From positions 1 to 64,000 of the forward strand of contig CAZJED010000001.1 of the NCBI GenBank assembly GCA_964544965.1: DNA of 64,000 nucleotides, read 5' to 3'. Positions within the stretch are counted from its first letter, which is position 1; every line of letters begins with the position of its first letter. This DNA is from UBA11869 sp964544965 (GTDB lineage: Bacteria > Pseudomonadota > Gammaproteobacteria > Eutrophobiales > Eutrophobiaceae). Positions 36,941-45,932 of this stretch are shown here, one piece after another. The notes beneath the pieces are model-generated. The model saw nothing but the letters and a program-made list of their open reading frames with translations, was not told the origin of the DNA and did not search any database. The position numbers were made by a program, and so were the translations under genes.

Positions 36941-37863
36941 TAATCAACTCTAATTCTTGGATCTAGTGATACACAAACAAAATCAGCTATTAGATTGATG
37001 AGAACATAAGTAAAACTAATCAATATTACACAGCCTTGAACAACCGGATAGTCTCTTTTCTGTATCGATTCAATCATAAGTTGCCCAATACCTGGCCATG
37101 AAAATATAGTTTCTGTAATAACAGCCCCCGCTAATAAAGTACCGAGTTGCATTCCCAGAATAGTAACAACGGGTAATAGGGCGTTACGTAGCGCATGATA
37201 TATTAATATATTAAATTCAGTTAAGCCGCGTGCACGCACTGATCTTATATAGTCTTCTTGTAAAATTTCTATCATTGATGAACGAATCATTCGCGACAAA
37301 ATTGCAGCAAGTGCGGTGCCTAAAGTTAAAGCTGGAAGAATCAATGAGCTTATGCCCTCATTACCGCTTACAGGAAACCATCCTAACCATAATGAAAAAA
37401 TCAAAATTAATAATGGCCCCATCACAAAGTTGGGAATTGAAATACCGAGTATTGCTGTCATCATTGAGAGTCGATCCCAAATTGAATCCTTATAAACAGC
37501 TGATAATATTCCTAACGGGACAGAAATTATAATTGCAATAAATAAACTCGCAAAACTTAATATCAACGTTGGTGATATGTGCTCTAATAGCAATTGACTA
37601 ACAAGTTGTTTCGAATGCAATGATGCGCCCAAATCAAAATGAAAAAACCCGTGTAGATATAGGAACCACTGCTGAATAATTGGTAAATCTAAACCAAGAG
37701 AATGCCTTAAAGCCTCTCTATCTGTTGCTGTAGCTGTCTCCCCAAGCATCACCTCGACAGGATCACCAGGGATAATATGAATTAAAAAAAATACTATCGT
37801 CGATATACTGAATAATACAAAAATAGCGCCAAATAAACGTTTAATTATATAGTTTAAATACAC
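36940..37863 (-). CDS. Oligopeptide ABC transporter permease (OppB/DppB type)
   Basis: The second inner-membrane permease of the peptide importer. The 307 residues start with the family pattern IIKRLFGAIFVLFSISTIVF and VFFLIHIIPGDPVEVMLG. The coupling loop is RSVRARGLTEFNILIYHALR (about 203-222). It abuts the OppC/DppC-type gene and lies 22 bp downstream of the YkuD gene. The likely substrate is cell-wall peptide, from the neighbours NagZ and the YkuD enzyme. Confidence 0.92.
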   Translation of the reverse strand: MYLNYIIKRLFGAIFVLFSISTIVFFLIHIIPGDPVEVMLGETATATDREALRHSLGLDLPIIQQWFLYLHGFFHFDLGASLHSKQLVSQLLLEHISPTLILSFASLFIAIIISVPLGILSAVYKDSIWDRLSMMTAILGISIPNFVMGPLLILIFSLWLGWFPVSGNEGISSLILPALTLGTALAAILSRMIRSSMIEILQEDYIRSVRARGLTEFNILIYHALRNALLPVVTILGMQLGTLLAGAVITETIFSWPGIGQLMIESIQKRDYPVVQGCVILISFTYVLINLIADFVCVSLDPRIRVD

Positions 37864-37885
37864 AGTTTTTTTTGATTCATCATTT

Positions 37886-38365
37886 TTATTTTTTAGTAAT
37901 AGTTACTATTGTCCCCACGCTTACTAATTTAAATAATTCTATAACATCAGAATTGCACATTCTGATACATCCTCTTGAACCAGGCTTACCCATTTTGGTG
38001 TCTTCTGGTGAGCCATGTATATAAATATATCGGTTGTAACTATCAACATCATTGCCCTTGTTTTTACCTTCTTCCGTCCCGCTCAACCATAATATTCTCG
38101 TAAGTATCCAATCCCTATCCGGATATAAATCACGCATTTTGAGATCGTATAATTCATTTGTTTCTGCTCTGCCTACAAAAACAGAATTTTGTTTGGCATC
38201 ATGACCTATTTTTTCAGCAATAATGTGTTCTCCTAGGGGTGTGCATTCGCTATTTTTTCTCTCCCCTGTACCATTTTTTGCCGTAGAGACAGAATACTTT
38301 CTTACAATATTTTCTCCATCAAAAAGTAGCAACTGTTGTTTAGAAATAGATATTTTAATATACAT
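37886..38365 (-). CDS. Leaderless YkuD-family enzyme, probable cytosolic L,D-carboxypeptidase
   Basis: A 159-residue YkuD (L,D-transpeptidase) domain. Catalytic residues are H117 (YIHGSPED) and C133 in PGSRGCIRMCNSD, the standard HxxGxxxxG/SRGCIR pattern. There is no signal peptide or membrane helix; the chain starts directly with the first strand, MYIKISISKQQLLLFDG. That points to the cytoplasm, like ElsL of Acinetobacter, a YkuD enzyme that removes terminal D-Ala from recycled muropeptides. Genes for peptide uptake and NagZ beside it support recycling. A secreted crosslinking role is less likely. Confidence 0.8.
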   Translation of the reverse strand: MYIKISISKQQLLLFDGENIVRKYSVSTAKNGTGERKNSECTPLGEHIIAEKIGHDAKQNSVFVGRAETNELYDLKMRDLYPDRDWILTRILWLSGTEEGKNKGNDVDSYNRYIYIHGSPEDTKMGKPGSRGCIRMCNSDVIELFKLVSVGTIVTITKK

Positions 38366-38378
38366 ATAAATATATTGA

Positions 38379-39887
38379 TTATTTTTTTGTTACGTATTTA
38401 AGTGAGTCAAAATTACCATCCGTACTTAACATATAACCTTTTATGTTAGATTTAGACACCAACACATTATCTTCATACCATAAAGGAATATAAGGTAGCA
38501 CTTGTAATAAATACTCTTGTAGATCCTTATAATATAGAGACTGTTTATCCAATGACACCTCGGATTTAGCTAATTCCAGAATTAAATCAACGTTTTTATC
38601 TTTAAATCTACCTCGGTTAGCGCCATATGGGGGAGTTGATTCGCTGTGAAATATATAGTGAAAAATATCAGGCATCTTTAACCCAACCCATGACAGACTA
38701 TATATTTGAAAACGTCCTTCTTTGATATCCCCATAAAAAGTTCCCCAATCATAACTGCGTATTTCTACCTCAATTCCAACAGAATTCAATTGGTTTTGGA
38801 TAATTGTCGCTAAACGCAATCGAAAAGGATCGTTTGACGTTTTATAAACTAATTTAATTGGATGTAAGTTGCTATAACCAGCTTGTTTAATCAATATTCT
38901 TGATTTTTCAGGATTATAATCAAAGCCTGTTAAACTAGGATTACCGGCCCAATGTTCTGGAGGCAACAATGCTTCAGCTTTTCTAGCCGAGGATCCCATC
39001 ACATACTTTATTATTGATTCTCTATCAATTGCATGCGCAATTGCATTTCTAATTAAAATATTGCCTGTAACTGGATCTTCCATATTAAAACCAAGATATG
39101 TAAAAGTATTTCCTACTTTTTTCTTTACATGAATTGACTTCTTTTTATCTAGCCAAGCTATAATCTCAGGAGGTAAATTACCTTGAATCAAATCTATCTC
39201 GCCTTTTAAAAGTTTCAGAACTCTTACTATAGGATCTTTTAAGGTAATAAATTCAATTATCTTTTTGTCATGAAGTCGTAATAATTTTAGATGATTGTCA
39301 TTTCTAAAATCTACAATTTTCATCGAACCGTTTCCAATAGGTTCTCTAGAAAAATTATGTTTTTTAGCTATTAGTTTCTTAGGCAAAATACCTATTACTA
39401 AACGCCCTGGGAAAAGAGGATCTGGATACAATAATTTGAAATCGATAATATTTCGATTCACAACTTCGATAGATTCGATCATAGCAATTGAACCCTTGTG
39501 TGGTGATATCTCCCTTGGATTTAATATCGATTCATATGTTGCCTTTACATCTTCGGATGTTAATAATGAGCCATCATGAAATTCATTTAATTTTTCTCTT
39601 AGTGTAAATCTATAATGAGTTGGTGAGATCTTTTCCCAATCTGCTAATTCAGGCTTAGCATGAAACTCTTCATCAAAATCAATTAGACTTTTGTAAAGTA
39701 ATCGTGTTAGACGATATGAAATCGCATCAGTCGCGTAGCGTGGATCTAAGGTTATTGGACTTGCATTTAAACCAATTGCTATGGTGTCTCTATCTAAATC
39801 TTTGCAGCTACTAATAAAAAATTGGAAAAATAAAATAAATAATATTAATAAATATTTAAACTCTGATGTTTTTTTTCCTGTTCTCAT
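38379..39887 (-). CDS. Peptide-binding lipoprotein (SBP family 5, OppA/MppA-like)
   Basis: The extracytoplasmic substrate-binding protein of the importer. A lipoprotein signal ends at C28 (FFISSC). The SBP_bac_5 domain covers about 35-500, with the family signature YRFTLREKLNEFHDGSLL. The length of 502 residues is normal for OppA/DppA. It is the first gene of the run leading to the YkuD enzyme, two permeases and NagZ. Peptide, perhaps murein tripeptide, is the expected ligand; the ligand is inferred from context. Confidence 0.9.
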   Translation of the reverse strand: MRTGKKTSEFKYLLILFILFFQFFISSCKDLDRDTIAIGLNASPITLDPRYATDAISYRLTRLLYKSLIDFDEEFHAKPELADWEKISPTHYRFTLREKLNEFHDGSLLTSEDVKATYESILNPREISPHKGSIAMIESIEVVNRNIIDFKLLYPDPLFPGRLVIGILPKKLIAKKHNFSREPIGNGSMKIVDFRNDNHLKLLRLHDKKIIEFITLKDPIVRVLKLLKGEIDLIQGNLPPEIIAWLDKKKSIHVKKKVGNTFTYLGFNMEDPVTGNILIRNAIAHAIDRESIIKYVMGSSARKAEALLPPEHWAGNPSLTGFDYNPEKSRILIKQAGYSNLHPIKLVYKTSNDPFRLRLATIIQNQLNSVGIEVEIRSYDWGTFYGDIKEGRFQIYSLSWVGLKMPDIFHYIFHSESTPPYGANRGRFKDKNVDLILELAKSEVSLDKQSLYYKDLQEYLLQVLPYIPLWYEDNVLVSKSNIKGYMLSTDGNFDSLKYVTKK

Positions 39888-39925
39888 TTATTCTGGAAAA
39901 CGCTAATAATAATTTAGAAATATTT

Positions 39926-40705
39926 CTAACCGCCCTGCCAAACTTCAAGAAACTCCTTTAAATGTGTTTTTCCTTCTTTTTTTAGCATATCAGAAACTTT
40001 CTGACATTCTTCAACATACAGATTATTTGTTAATTTTCCACGTATTAATTGGTATCTTAAATAAACTAAGTAGGTATTAAGAACATCTGTTTCGCAATAG
40101 TTGCGAATAGATTCAATGTCTCCGGCTAAATAATAATCCCAGACTTTTTCACCGCTCATGCCCATTTTCCCTGGGAAGCCCAAAATAGTAGCAATTTCAT
40201 TTAAAGGTGCTCTCGCAGATGTAATATACCCTGAAAGAACATCCATCAGATCAGTATGCCTGCTATGAAAACGACTTAAATAGTTGTTCCAACGGAAAGA
40301 CTGATCTTCATCCCCATTTTCCCAATAACGTTGGGAAATAATGCCATGAATAAGTGAACGATAATGTATGACTGGTAAATCAAAACCACTGCCATTCCAA
40401 GAGACAATCACGGGAGTGTATCGTTCTATACCTTCAAAAAAACGTTCGAGTAATTCTGATTCAGGTGAATCCTTATCCCCCAATGACCACACACTTAATT
40501 TTTCATCTGTTTTCAAAAGAACAGATATTGTTATAATTCTATGTAAATAATGTTGTAAAAATTCTGTTCTGCCATCACTTTTCTGATAGCGATGACTAAA
40601 CATTATTTCAGCAACATTCTTATCACTAAGATCTTCTATATTAAAAATCTTTTTTCCCGAATTGGTATCTGGGATTGTCTCAATATCAAAAACGAGAATA
40701 TTCAT
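39926..40705 (-). CDS. 3'-5' exonuclease, DEDD superfamily (PolB-exo2 type)
   Basis: A 259-residue predicted exonuclease. The DEDD motifs are FDIETIPD (residues 5-12), SWNGSGFDLPVI (about 100-111), HTDLMDVL (about 149-156) and NYCETDVLNTYLVY (about 205-218). It belongs to the stand-alone family related to the proofreading domain of family B polymerases. A role in DNA or RNA repair is likely, but the substrate is not known. It lies downstream of cysM on the same strand. Confidence 0.82.
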   Translation of the reverse strand: MNILVFDIETIPDTNSGKKIFNIEDLSDKNVAEIMFSHRYQKSDGRTEFLQHYLHRIITISVLLKTDEKLSVWSLGDKDSPESELLERFFEGIERYTPVIVSWNGSGFDLPVIHYRSLIHGIISQRYWENGDEDQSFRWNNYLSRFHSRHTDLMDVLSGYITSARAPLNEIATILGFPGKMGMSGEKVWDYYLAGDIESIRNYCETDVLNTYLVYLRYQLIRGKLTNNLYVEECQKVSDMLKKEGKTHLKEFLEVWQGG

Positions 40706-40730
40706 CCTGAAAAACTATTATTGATTATGC

Positions 40731-41660
40731 TTATTCGGGGAATACATTTGTAGAAAGATAACGATCTCCTCGATCACAAATAATTGAAACGATGACGGCA
40801 TCTTCGACTTCACTGGATATCTGAAGTGCTGCAGCAACAGAACCCCCAGAAGAAATACCTGCAAATATCCCTTCCATCTTTCCAAGAGCAATGGTCGTTT
40901 TTTCTGCAAGTTCTTGCGTTACATCTATAACTCTATCTACTCTTGCTGGTTCAAAAATTTTTGGCATATACTCTTCAGGCCATCTGCGTATACCAGGGAT
41001 ACGTGCACCGTCTTCAGGTTGAACTCCGATAATCTGAATTTCCGGATTCATTTCTTTTAAAAAACGTGATGTTCCCATTATTGTACCTGTTGTACCCATT
41101 GCACTCACAAAGTGAGTGATCTTGCCATAGGTATCTTTCCATAATTCAGGTCCTGTACCTTCGTAATGAGCGCGAGGATTATCTGGATTGGCAAATTGAT
41201 CTAGTATTTTACCCTTACCTTTTGCCTCTAACTCCCGAGAAACATCTATTGCTTCCTCCATACTACCTTCATCTGAGGTCAGCACAATTTCCGCGCCAAA
41301 AGCCTTCATTACCGCGCGTCGTTCAACACTCATATTTTCGGGCATTACCAATATCACCTTGTATCCGCGTATTGCTGCCGCCATAGCTATAGCAATGCCA
41401 GTATTCCCACTGGTTGCCTCAATTAGCGTATCACCGGATTTAATCTCACCACGTATTTCTGCGTGCTTAATCATACTCATTGCCGGCCTATCTTTTACTG
41501 AACCAGCAGGATTATTGCCCTCAAGTTTACCCAAGACAACATTACTGGAATTTCCTAATAAACGTTGCAGTTTTACCAAAGGAGTGTTGCCAACAAAAGA
41601 TTCTAATGTTGTAAAATCTGGTAAATTTTCTATAACTTTTTTATTTTCTTTCATAGCCAT
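40731..41660 (-). CDS. cysM: Cysteine synthase B (CysM)
   Basis: A PLP enzyme that makes cysteine from O-acetylserine and sulfide (or S-sulfocysteine from thiosulfate). The PLP lysine is K56 in AGSVKDRPA. The substrate loop EATSGNTGIA and the phosphate-binding ISSGGSVAAAL are visible. Its 309 residues and RIPGIRRWPEEYMP favour CysM over CysK. It starts immediately after the rimI stop codon. An alternative ATG two codons in is possible. Confidence 0.92.
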   Translation of the reverse strand: MAMKENKKVIENLPDFTTLESFVGNTPLVKLQRLLGNSSNVVLGKLEGNNPAGSVKDRPAMSMIKHAEIRGEIKSGDTLIEATSGNTGIAIAMAAAIRGYKVILVMPENMSVERRAVMKAFGAEIVLTSDEGSMEEAIDVSRELEAKGKGKILDQFANPDNPRAHYEGTGPELWKDTYGKITHFVSAMGTTGTIMGTSRFLKEMNPEIQIIGVQPEDGARIPGIRRWPEEYMPKIFEPARVDRVIDVTQELAEKTTIALGKMEGIFAGISSGGSVAAALQISSEVEDAVIVSIICDRGDRYLSTNVFPE

Positions 41661-42140
41661 TCAAAATTCTTCTTTTAGTAAAGTTTTTGCTAAAATTAAA
41701 GCATCTTCTCGTCCAATCTTAGTTGGATAATAGTTCCGGCGTTTTCCTATTTCATTAAATCCCATGTTTAAATAGAGTCTAATAGCTTTAAAATTTGTTG
41801 GTCTAACTTCTAAAAAAATCCTATGCATATTCTCTCTTCTAGCTAATACCAAAAAATGATTCAATAGTTGTTTACCAATCCCTCTAGATTGATAATCAGG
41901 ATGAACACATAAATTTAAAATGTGCGATTCATCTGAGGTAATTAACATAATGCCGTACCCGATGAGAATTTTATTAAATTCAATAGCCCAGGAACTATAG
42001 CCTGCGTGTAAACAATCTTGGAAAATTGTTTTATTCCAAGGAAAATCATATGCATTATCTTCTATATTGATAATGGAAGTAACGTCTTGCTCCACCATAG
42101 GCCGAATATATATTTCGGGTATTTGAATTACTGCACTCAT
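41661..42140 (-). CDS. rimI: Ribosomal protein alanine N-acetyltransferase RimI-like
   Basis: A GNAT acetyltransferase, by family the enzyme that acetylates the N-terminal alanine of ribosomal protein S18. The acetyl-CoA site is VHPDYQSRGIGKQLLNHFL (about 79-97). EVRPTNFKAIRLYLNMGF is the RimI signature. The length is 159 residues (E. coli 148). It overlaps the uracil-DNA glycosylase gene by ATGA and abuts cysM. tsaB, often next to rimI, is not adjacent. Confidence 0.9.
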   Translation of the reverse strand: MSAVIQIPEIYIRPMVEQDVTSIINIEDNAYDFPWNKTIFQDCLHAGYSSWAIEFNKILIGYGIMLITSDESHILNLCVHPDYQSRGIGKQLLNHFLVLARRENMHRIFLEVRPTNFKAIRLYLNMGFNEIGKRRNYYPTKIGREDALILAKTLLKEEF

Positions 42141-42856
42141 ATCAATCCTCTATATATATTCTGGGCGAATTTAAGATCTTCCCAAACTTTACGTTTCTCA
42201 GTGGGCGAGCGAAGCAAGTATGCTGGATGATAAGTTACCACTACGGGCAAATCACTATCTGGATATTGATAAGAATTGCCTCTCATTTTACCAATTGGAG
42301 TAGTTGATTTTAATAAATTTTGTGCTGCTATTCGCCCAAGCGCTAAAATAATCTTTGGATTAATTAACTTAATCTGTTGCCTTAAATACTTCTCACAAGC
42401 TTTGACTTCATCCGGCTTTGGATCACGATTTTTTGGTGGTCTACATTTCAATATATTAGCAATAAATACATCTTTTCTTTGCAATCCAACAGAAAGCAAC
42501 ATTGAATTTAATAATTTTCCTGCACGACCAACAAAAGGTTCTCCTTTAAGATCTTCATCTACGCCAGGTGCTTCACCAATAACTAGCCAGTCCGCATCCT
42601 TATTACCTATACCAAAAACAGTGTTTGTTCTAAACTTGTGTAGCTCACATGAATTACATGTTTCGACTTGTCTTGAAAGATAGTTTAGATCTTTATCTAA
42701 ATCTGTTTCCAAAGATCTATTATTTTTGGAAATACTTTTAGCATCAAAACCTGCTAATTTTATTGCATCTTCTTTTTCTCTATGAGCAAATTTACGCTCT
42801 GACCAAACTGTAATGCCAATTTCTTTTAAATATTGTTGTTGACGAATACCATTCAT
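42137..42856 (-). CDS. Uracil-DNA glycosylase, family 4 (Fe-S)
   Basis: Removes uracil from DNA in base-excision repair. Family 4 motifs are GEAPGVDEDLKGEPFVGRAG (about 93-112) and the C-terminal VVVTYHPAYLLRSP. Four cysteines for a [4Fe-4S] cluster are visible: CNSC near 72-75, KCRPP and KACEKYL. The protein has 239 residues, with an N-terminal extension of about 55 residues before the cluster, as usual in proteobacterial members. It is coupled to rimI. Confidence 0.93.
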   Translation of the reverse strand: MNGIRQQQYLKEIGITVWSERKFAHREKEDAIKLAGFDAKSISKNNRSLETDLDKDLNYLSRQVETCNSCELHKFRTNTVFGIGNKDADWLVIGEAPGVDEDLKGEPFVGRAGKLLNSMLLSVGLQRKDVFIANILKCRPPKNRDPKPDEVKACEKYLRQQIKLINPKIILALGRIAAQNLLKSTTPIGKMRGNSYQYPDSDLPVVVTYHPAYLLRSPTEKRKVWEDLKFAQNIYRGLI

Positions 42857-42862
42857 ACGATT

Positions 42863-44401
42863 TTATACTTGATGTGGGTGTGCCCGTTCATTATGAATAA
42901 AAACTTTATTTAGAGCGTTAATGTAAGCCTTAGCAGATGCAATCACAATATCAGTATCAGAACCAAGACCATTAACTATACGCCCGCTCTTGTCTATGCG
43001 GACTGTTACTTCGCCTTGTGAGTCTGTGCCATCGGTTATGTTATTTACTGAATATAATTGTAAATTACAGCCGCTTTTGACCATGCTTTCAATAGCTTTA
43101 TATGTCGCATCTACCGGGCCTCCCCCTTCTGCGTTTGCATGCTCTTCTTTCCCGTCAATTGACAATGTAACTTGTGCTCTTGGTTTAACTCCAGTCTCAG
43201 TCCCCACCTTGAGAGAGATGAGTTTGATTCTTTCATCTCCACTTCCTTGTATTGTGTCGCTAACTAAAGCTTGTAAATCATCATCATAAACCTCGTGCTT
43301 TTTATCAGCTAATTCTTTGAATTGTAAAAAAACTGCATTCAATTCTTCTTCTTCCTTGAAAATAATACCCAGCTCTTCTAGACGCGTACGAAAAGCATTG
43401 CGACCCGAGTGCTTACCTAAAACCATTCTATTGGCATTCCATCCAACATCTTCAGCGCGCATAATTTCGTATGTTTCGCGACTTTTCAAAACACCATCCT
43501 GATGAATACCTGATTCATGAGCAAATGCATTAGCTCCAACAATCGCCTTATTTGGTTGGACAGGAAAACCTGTAATGGTTGAAACAAGTCTTGAGCAATG
43601 AACAATTTGACTTGTATCAATATCAGTATCACATTCAAACACATCCTTTCGTGTTTTTACCGACATAACTATTTCTTCCAAAGCGGCATTACCAGCGCGC
43701 TCCCCCAAACCATTTATTGTGCATTCAACTTGTCTAGCGCCATTTAAAACTGCGGCCAAAGAATTGCCAACTGCAAGCCCAAGATCATTATGACAATGCA
43801 CTGAAAATACTGCTTTATCAGAATTTGGTATATTTTTTATTAGATTTTCTATTAACTCTCCAAAATATTGTGGCAAATTATAGCCAACTGTATCTGGTAT
43901 ATTGATCGTTTTCGCACCAGCATTAATTACTGACTCAATGACGCGGCATAGAAAATCAAACTCAGAACGTCCGGCATCCTCGGGGGAGAATTCTATGTTA
44001 TCAGTATATTTTCCAGCCCGTTTAACTGCCTTAACTGCATTTTCAATAACTTGCTCAGGTTCCATTCTTAATTTTTCACGCATATGTATAGGGGACGTTG
44101 CTAAAAAAGTGTGAATGCGAAATGATTTTGCTGGCTTTAGTGCATCTGCTGCACAATCTATATCTTTATCTAATGCTCTTGCCAAACCACATACGGTGCT
44201 CTCAGTAATTAATTCTGAAACGGACTTAACAGCTTCAAAATCACCCGGGCTTGCAATTGGAAAACCAGCCTCAATTATATCAACGCGCATTTTCTCTAAT
44301 GCTTTTGCAATACGGAGTTTTTCATCTTTGGTCATTGAAGCACCTGGGCTCTGCTCCCCATCACGCAAAGTCGTATCAAAAATAATTAATTTATCTTGCA
44401 T
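42863..44401 (-). CDS. leuA: 2-isopropylmalate synthase
   Basis: Catalyses the first step of leucine synthesis from acetyl-CoA and 2-oxoisovalerate. The catalytic domain starts with IIFDTTLRDGEQSPGASMT (residues 6-24). HCHNDLGLAVGNSLAA supplies metal ligands. The C-terminal regulatory domain (about 390-512) is present, so leucine feedback is likely. The length of 512 residues is normal. It overlaps pssA by 11 bp at the end of the ilvIHC-psd-pssA-leuA run. Confidence 0.97.
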   Translation of the reverse strand: MQDKLIIFDTTLRDGEQSPGASMTKDEKLRIAKALEKMRVDIIEAGFPIASPGDFEAVKSVSELITESTVCGLARALDKDIDCAADALKPAKSFRIHTFLATSPIHMREKLRMEPEQVIENAVKAVKRAGKYTDNIEFSPEDAGRSEFDFLCRVIESVINAGAKTINIPDTVGYNLPQYFGELIENLIKNIPNSDKAVFSVHCHNDLGLAVGNSLAAVLNGARQVECTINGLGERAGNAALEEIVMSVKTRKDVFECDTDIDTSQIVHCSRLVSTITGFPVQPNKAIVGANAFAHESGIHQDGVLKSRETYEIMRAEDVGWNANRMVLGKHSGRNAFRTRLEELGIIFKEEEELNAVFLQFKELADKKHEVYDDDLQALVSDTIQGSGDERIKLISLKVGTETGVKPRAQVTLSIDGKEEHANAEGGGPVDATYKAIESMVKSGCNLQLYSVNNITDGTDSQGEVTVRIDKSGRIVNGLGSDTDIVIASAKAYINALNKVFIHNERAHPHQV

Positions 44402-45140
44402 CTTTTCTCGCTGCCCTATGGCGATGTAATAAAATTAACGTAAAAATTGGCCCAGAAATGGCATAAATTATTGCTAAAAGAAATAAGATTGAAGCTGGCT
44501 CAATTGCAATTAAAACAAATACAGGAACTATTATAAGAAAGGCCATAAATGGAATACGATTCTTAAAATCAAATTCTTTAAAACTGTGATACCTGATATT
44601 ACTGACCATCAATAAACCAACAACGACAGTTAATAAAGAACAAATAATTGTAATAGTTGTGCCATCAACTAATCCATAACCACTCCCAAACCAGACTAAC
44701 CCACCTAATACTGCAGCTGCACCTGGACTTGGTAAACCCTGAAAATAACGTTTATCAATGCTTGTCGCTTGGGTGTTAAATCTTGCCAATCTTAATGATG
44801 CACAGGCCGTATAAACAAAAGCCGCCAACCAGCCTAATTTTCCCATACCAAATAGTGCCCATTGATACACTACAAGTGACGGGGCCAAGCCGAATGAAAT
44901 CATATCTGAGAGACTATCATATTGCATTCCAAATGCACTCTGAGTATTCGTTAATCTTGCAATACGACCATCCATACCATCAAGAATTATTGCGATAAAA
45001 ATTGCAATAGCGGCAGAGGCAAAATGCTGGTTCATAGCAGCTACAATAGAATAAAAACCAGAAAATAATGCTCCCGTCGTTAGCAAATTCGGTAATAAAT
45101 AAATTCCTCGTCCAGATTTTGTCACTATTCTTAATACCAA
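44391..45140 (-). CDS. pssA: CDP-diacylglycerol-serine O-phosphatidyltransferase (type II)
   Basis: Makes phosphatidylserine from CDP-diacylglycerol and serine. It is the membrane-bound CDP-alcohol phosphatidyltransferase type, not the E. coli PLD-like type. The motif DGMDGRIARLTNTQSAFGMQ (about 54-73) carries the DGxxAR-G-D-D core, completed by YDSLSDMISFG. About seven hydrophobic helices follow. It lies 74 bp after psd, so phosphatidylethanolamine synthesis is encoded together; linkage to ilvC is also seen in Pseudomonas. Confidence 0.95.
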   Translation of the reverse strand: MVLRIVTKSGRGIYLLPNLLTTGALFSGFYSIVAAMNQHFASAAIAIFIAIILDGMDGRIARLTNTQSAFGMQYDSLSDMISFGLAPSLVVYQWALFGMGKLGWLAAFVYTACASLRLARFNTQATSIDKRYFQGLPSPGAAAVLGGLVWFGSGYGLVDGTTITIICSLLTVVVGLLMVSNIRYHSFKEFDFKNRIPFMAFLIIVPVFVLIAIEPASILFLLAIIYAISGPIFTLILLHRHRAARKDAR

Positions 45141-45214
45141 TTTTAAAAAATTTAATAGGGAAGTTTACCCTTGAAAGTTATTAACTTAAACAAGGAATTA
45201 AAGAATAAAATTAA

Positions 45215-45874
45215 TTATTTTAACTGGGCTTTTACTGAGCTAGGCGGTTCTGAATGTATTAACTCAGCTATTACAGTGTTGCCTGAATTCACGTGCTGTC
45301 CGACCTCAACAAGAATTTTAGATCCAACCGGCAAAAAAAGATCAACAACACTTCCGAAAGATATATATCCACAACGCTGTCCTTGACCAACTCTTTCACC
45401 AGAATTCAAATATACATGCGAGCTACGCATTAAATTTCTAAACCTAATTGCAGTGATAACATTATCGCCTTCATCAGATTGAACATGGAAATCTAGGTGT
45501 TTATGGGATTGATTTTTAAATGATGGATTATACCACTGCCCAACAACTTTTCCCTCAATTGGGCTTCGCAATGAATAGATGTCGGTAATGCGCATGACAA
45601 TTCTAATACGCACCATATTAGTGTTCAGACGAATTTCTTTTGCTTCCCCAACTTTAGAAATAATACCGTGTACTGGACTGACAACGGCTAAAGGCTGCGA
45701 TGGTATTTCTCTATGAGGATCGCGAAAAAGAAAGACAGTTACTAATAAAACAACTAATAAAAAAATAACTATAGATTCGCTAAGAAAAAAATTTGCAAAT
45801 AGTGTAGCGCCAAAAATTGTAATTATTATAGGCCAAGATTCTCTTGCTATAAAAGGATAATAATTACTTGGCAT
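45215..45874 (-). CDS. psd: Phosphatidylserine decarboxylase proenzyme, short form
   Basis: Decarboxylates phosphatidylserine to phosphatidylethanolamine with a self-made pyruvoyl group. The predicted cleavage site is between G174 and S175 in ISFGSVVDLF, which aligns to LGST of E. coli Psd. Two membrane helices are near residues 15-50. The 219 residues match the short, archaeal/alphaproteobacterial type, shorter than E. coli Psd (about 320). It lies between ilvC and pssA. Confidence 0.93.
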   Translation of the reverse strand: MPSNYYPFIARESWPIIITIFGATLFANFFLSESIVIFLLVVLLVTVFLFRDPHREIPSQPLAVVSPVHGIISKVGEAKEIRLNTNMVRIRIVMRITDIYSLRSPIEGKVVGQWYNPSFKNQSHKHLDFHVQSDEGDNVITAIRFRNLMRSSHVYLNSGERVGQGQRCGYISFGSVVDLFLPVGSKILVEVGQHVNSGNTVIAELIHSEPPSSVKAQLK

Positions 45875-45932
45875 TTAACTTTATACTCAAAAATAAATTT
45901 TCTTAAAAAACTTAAATATATATACAATTAAA

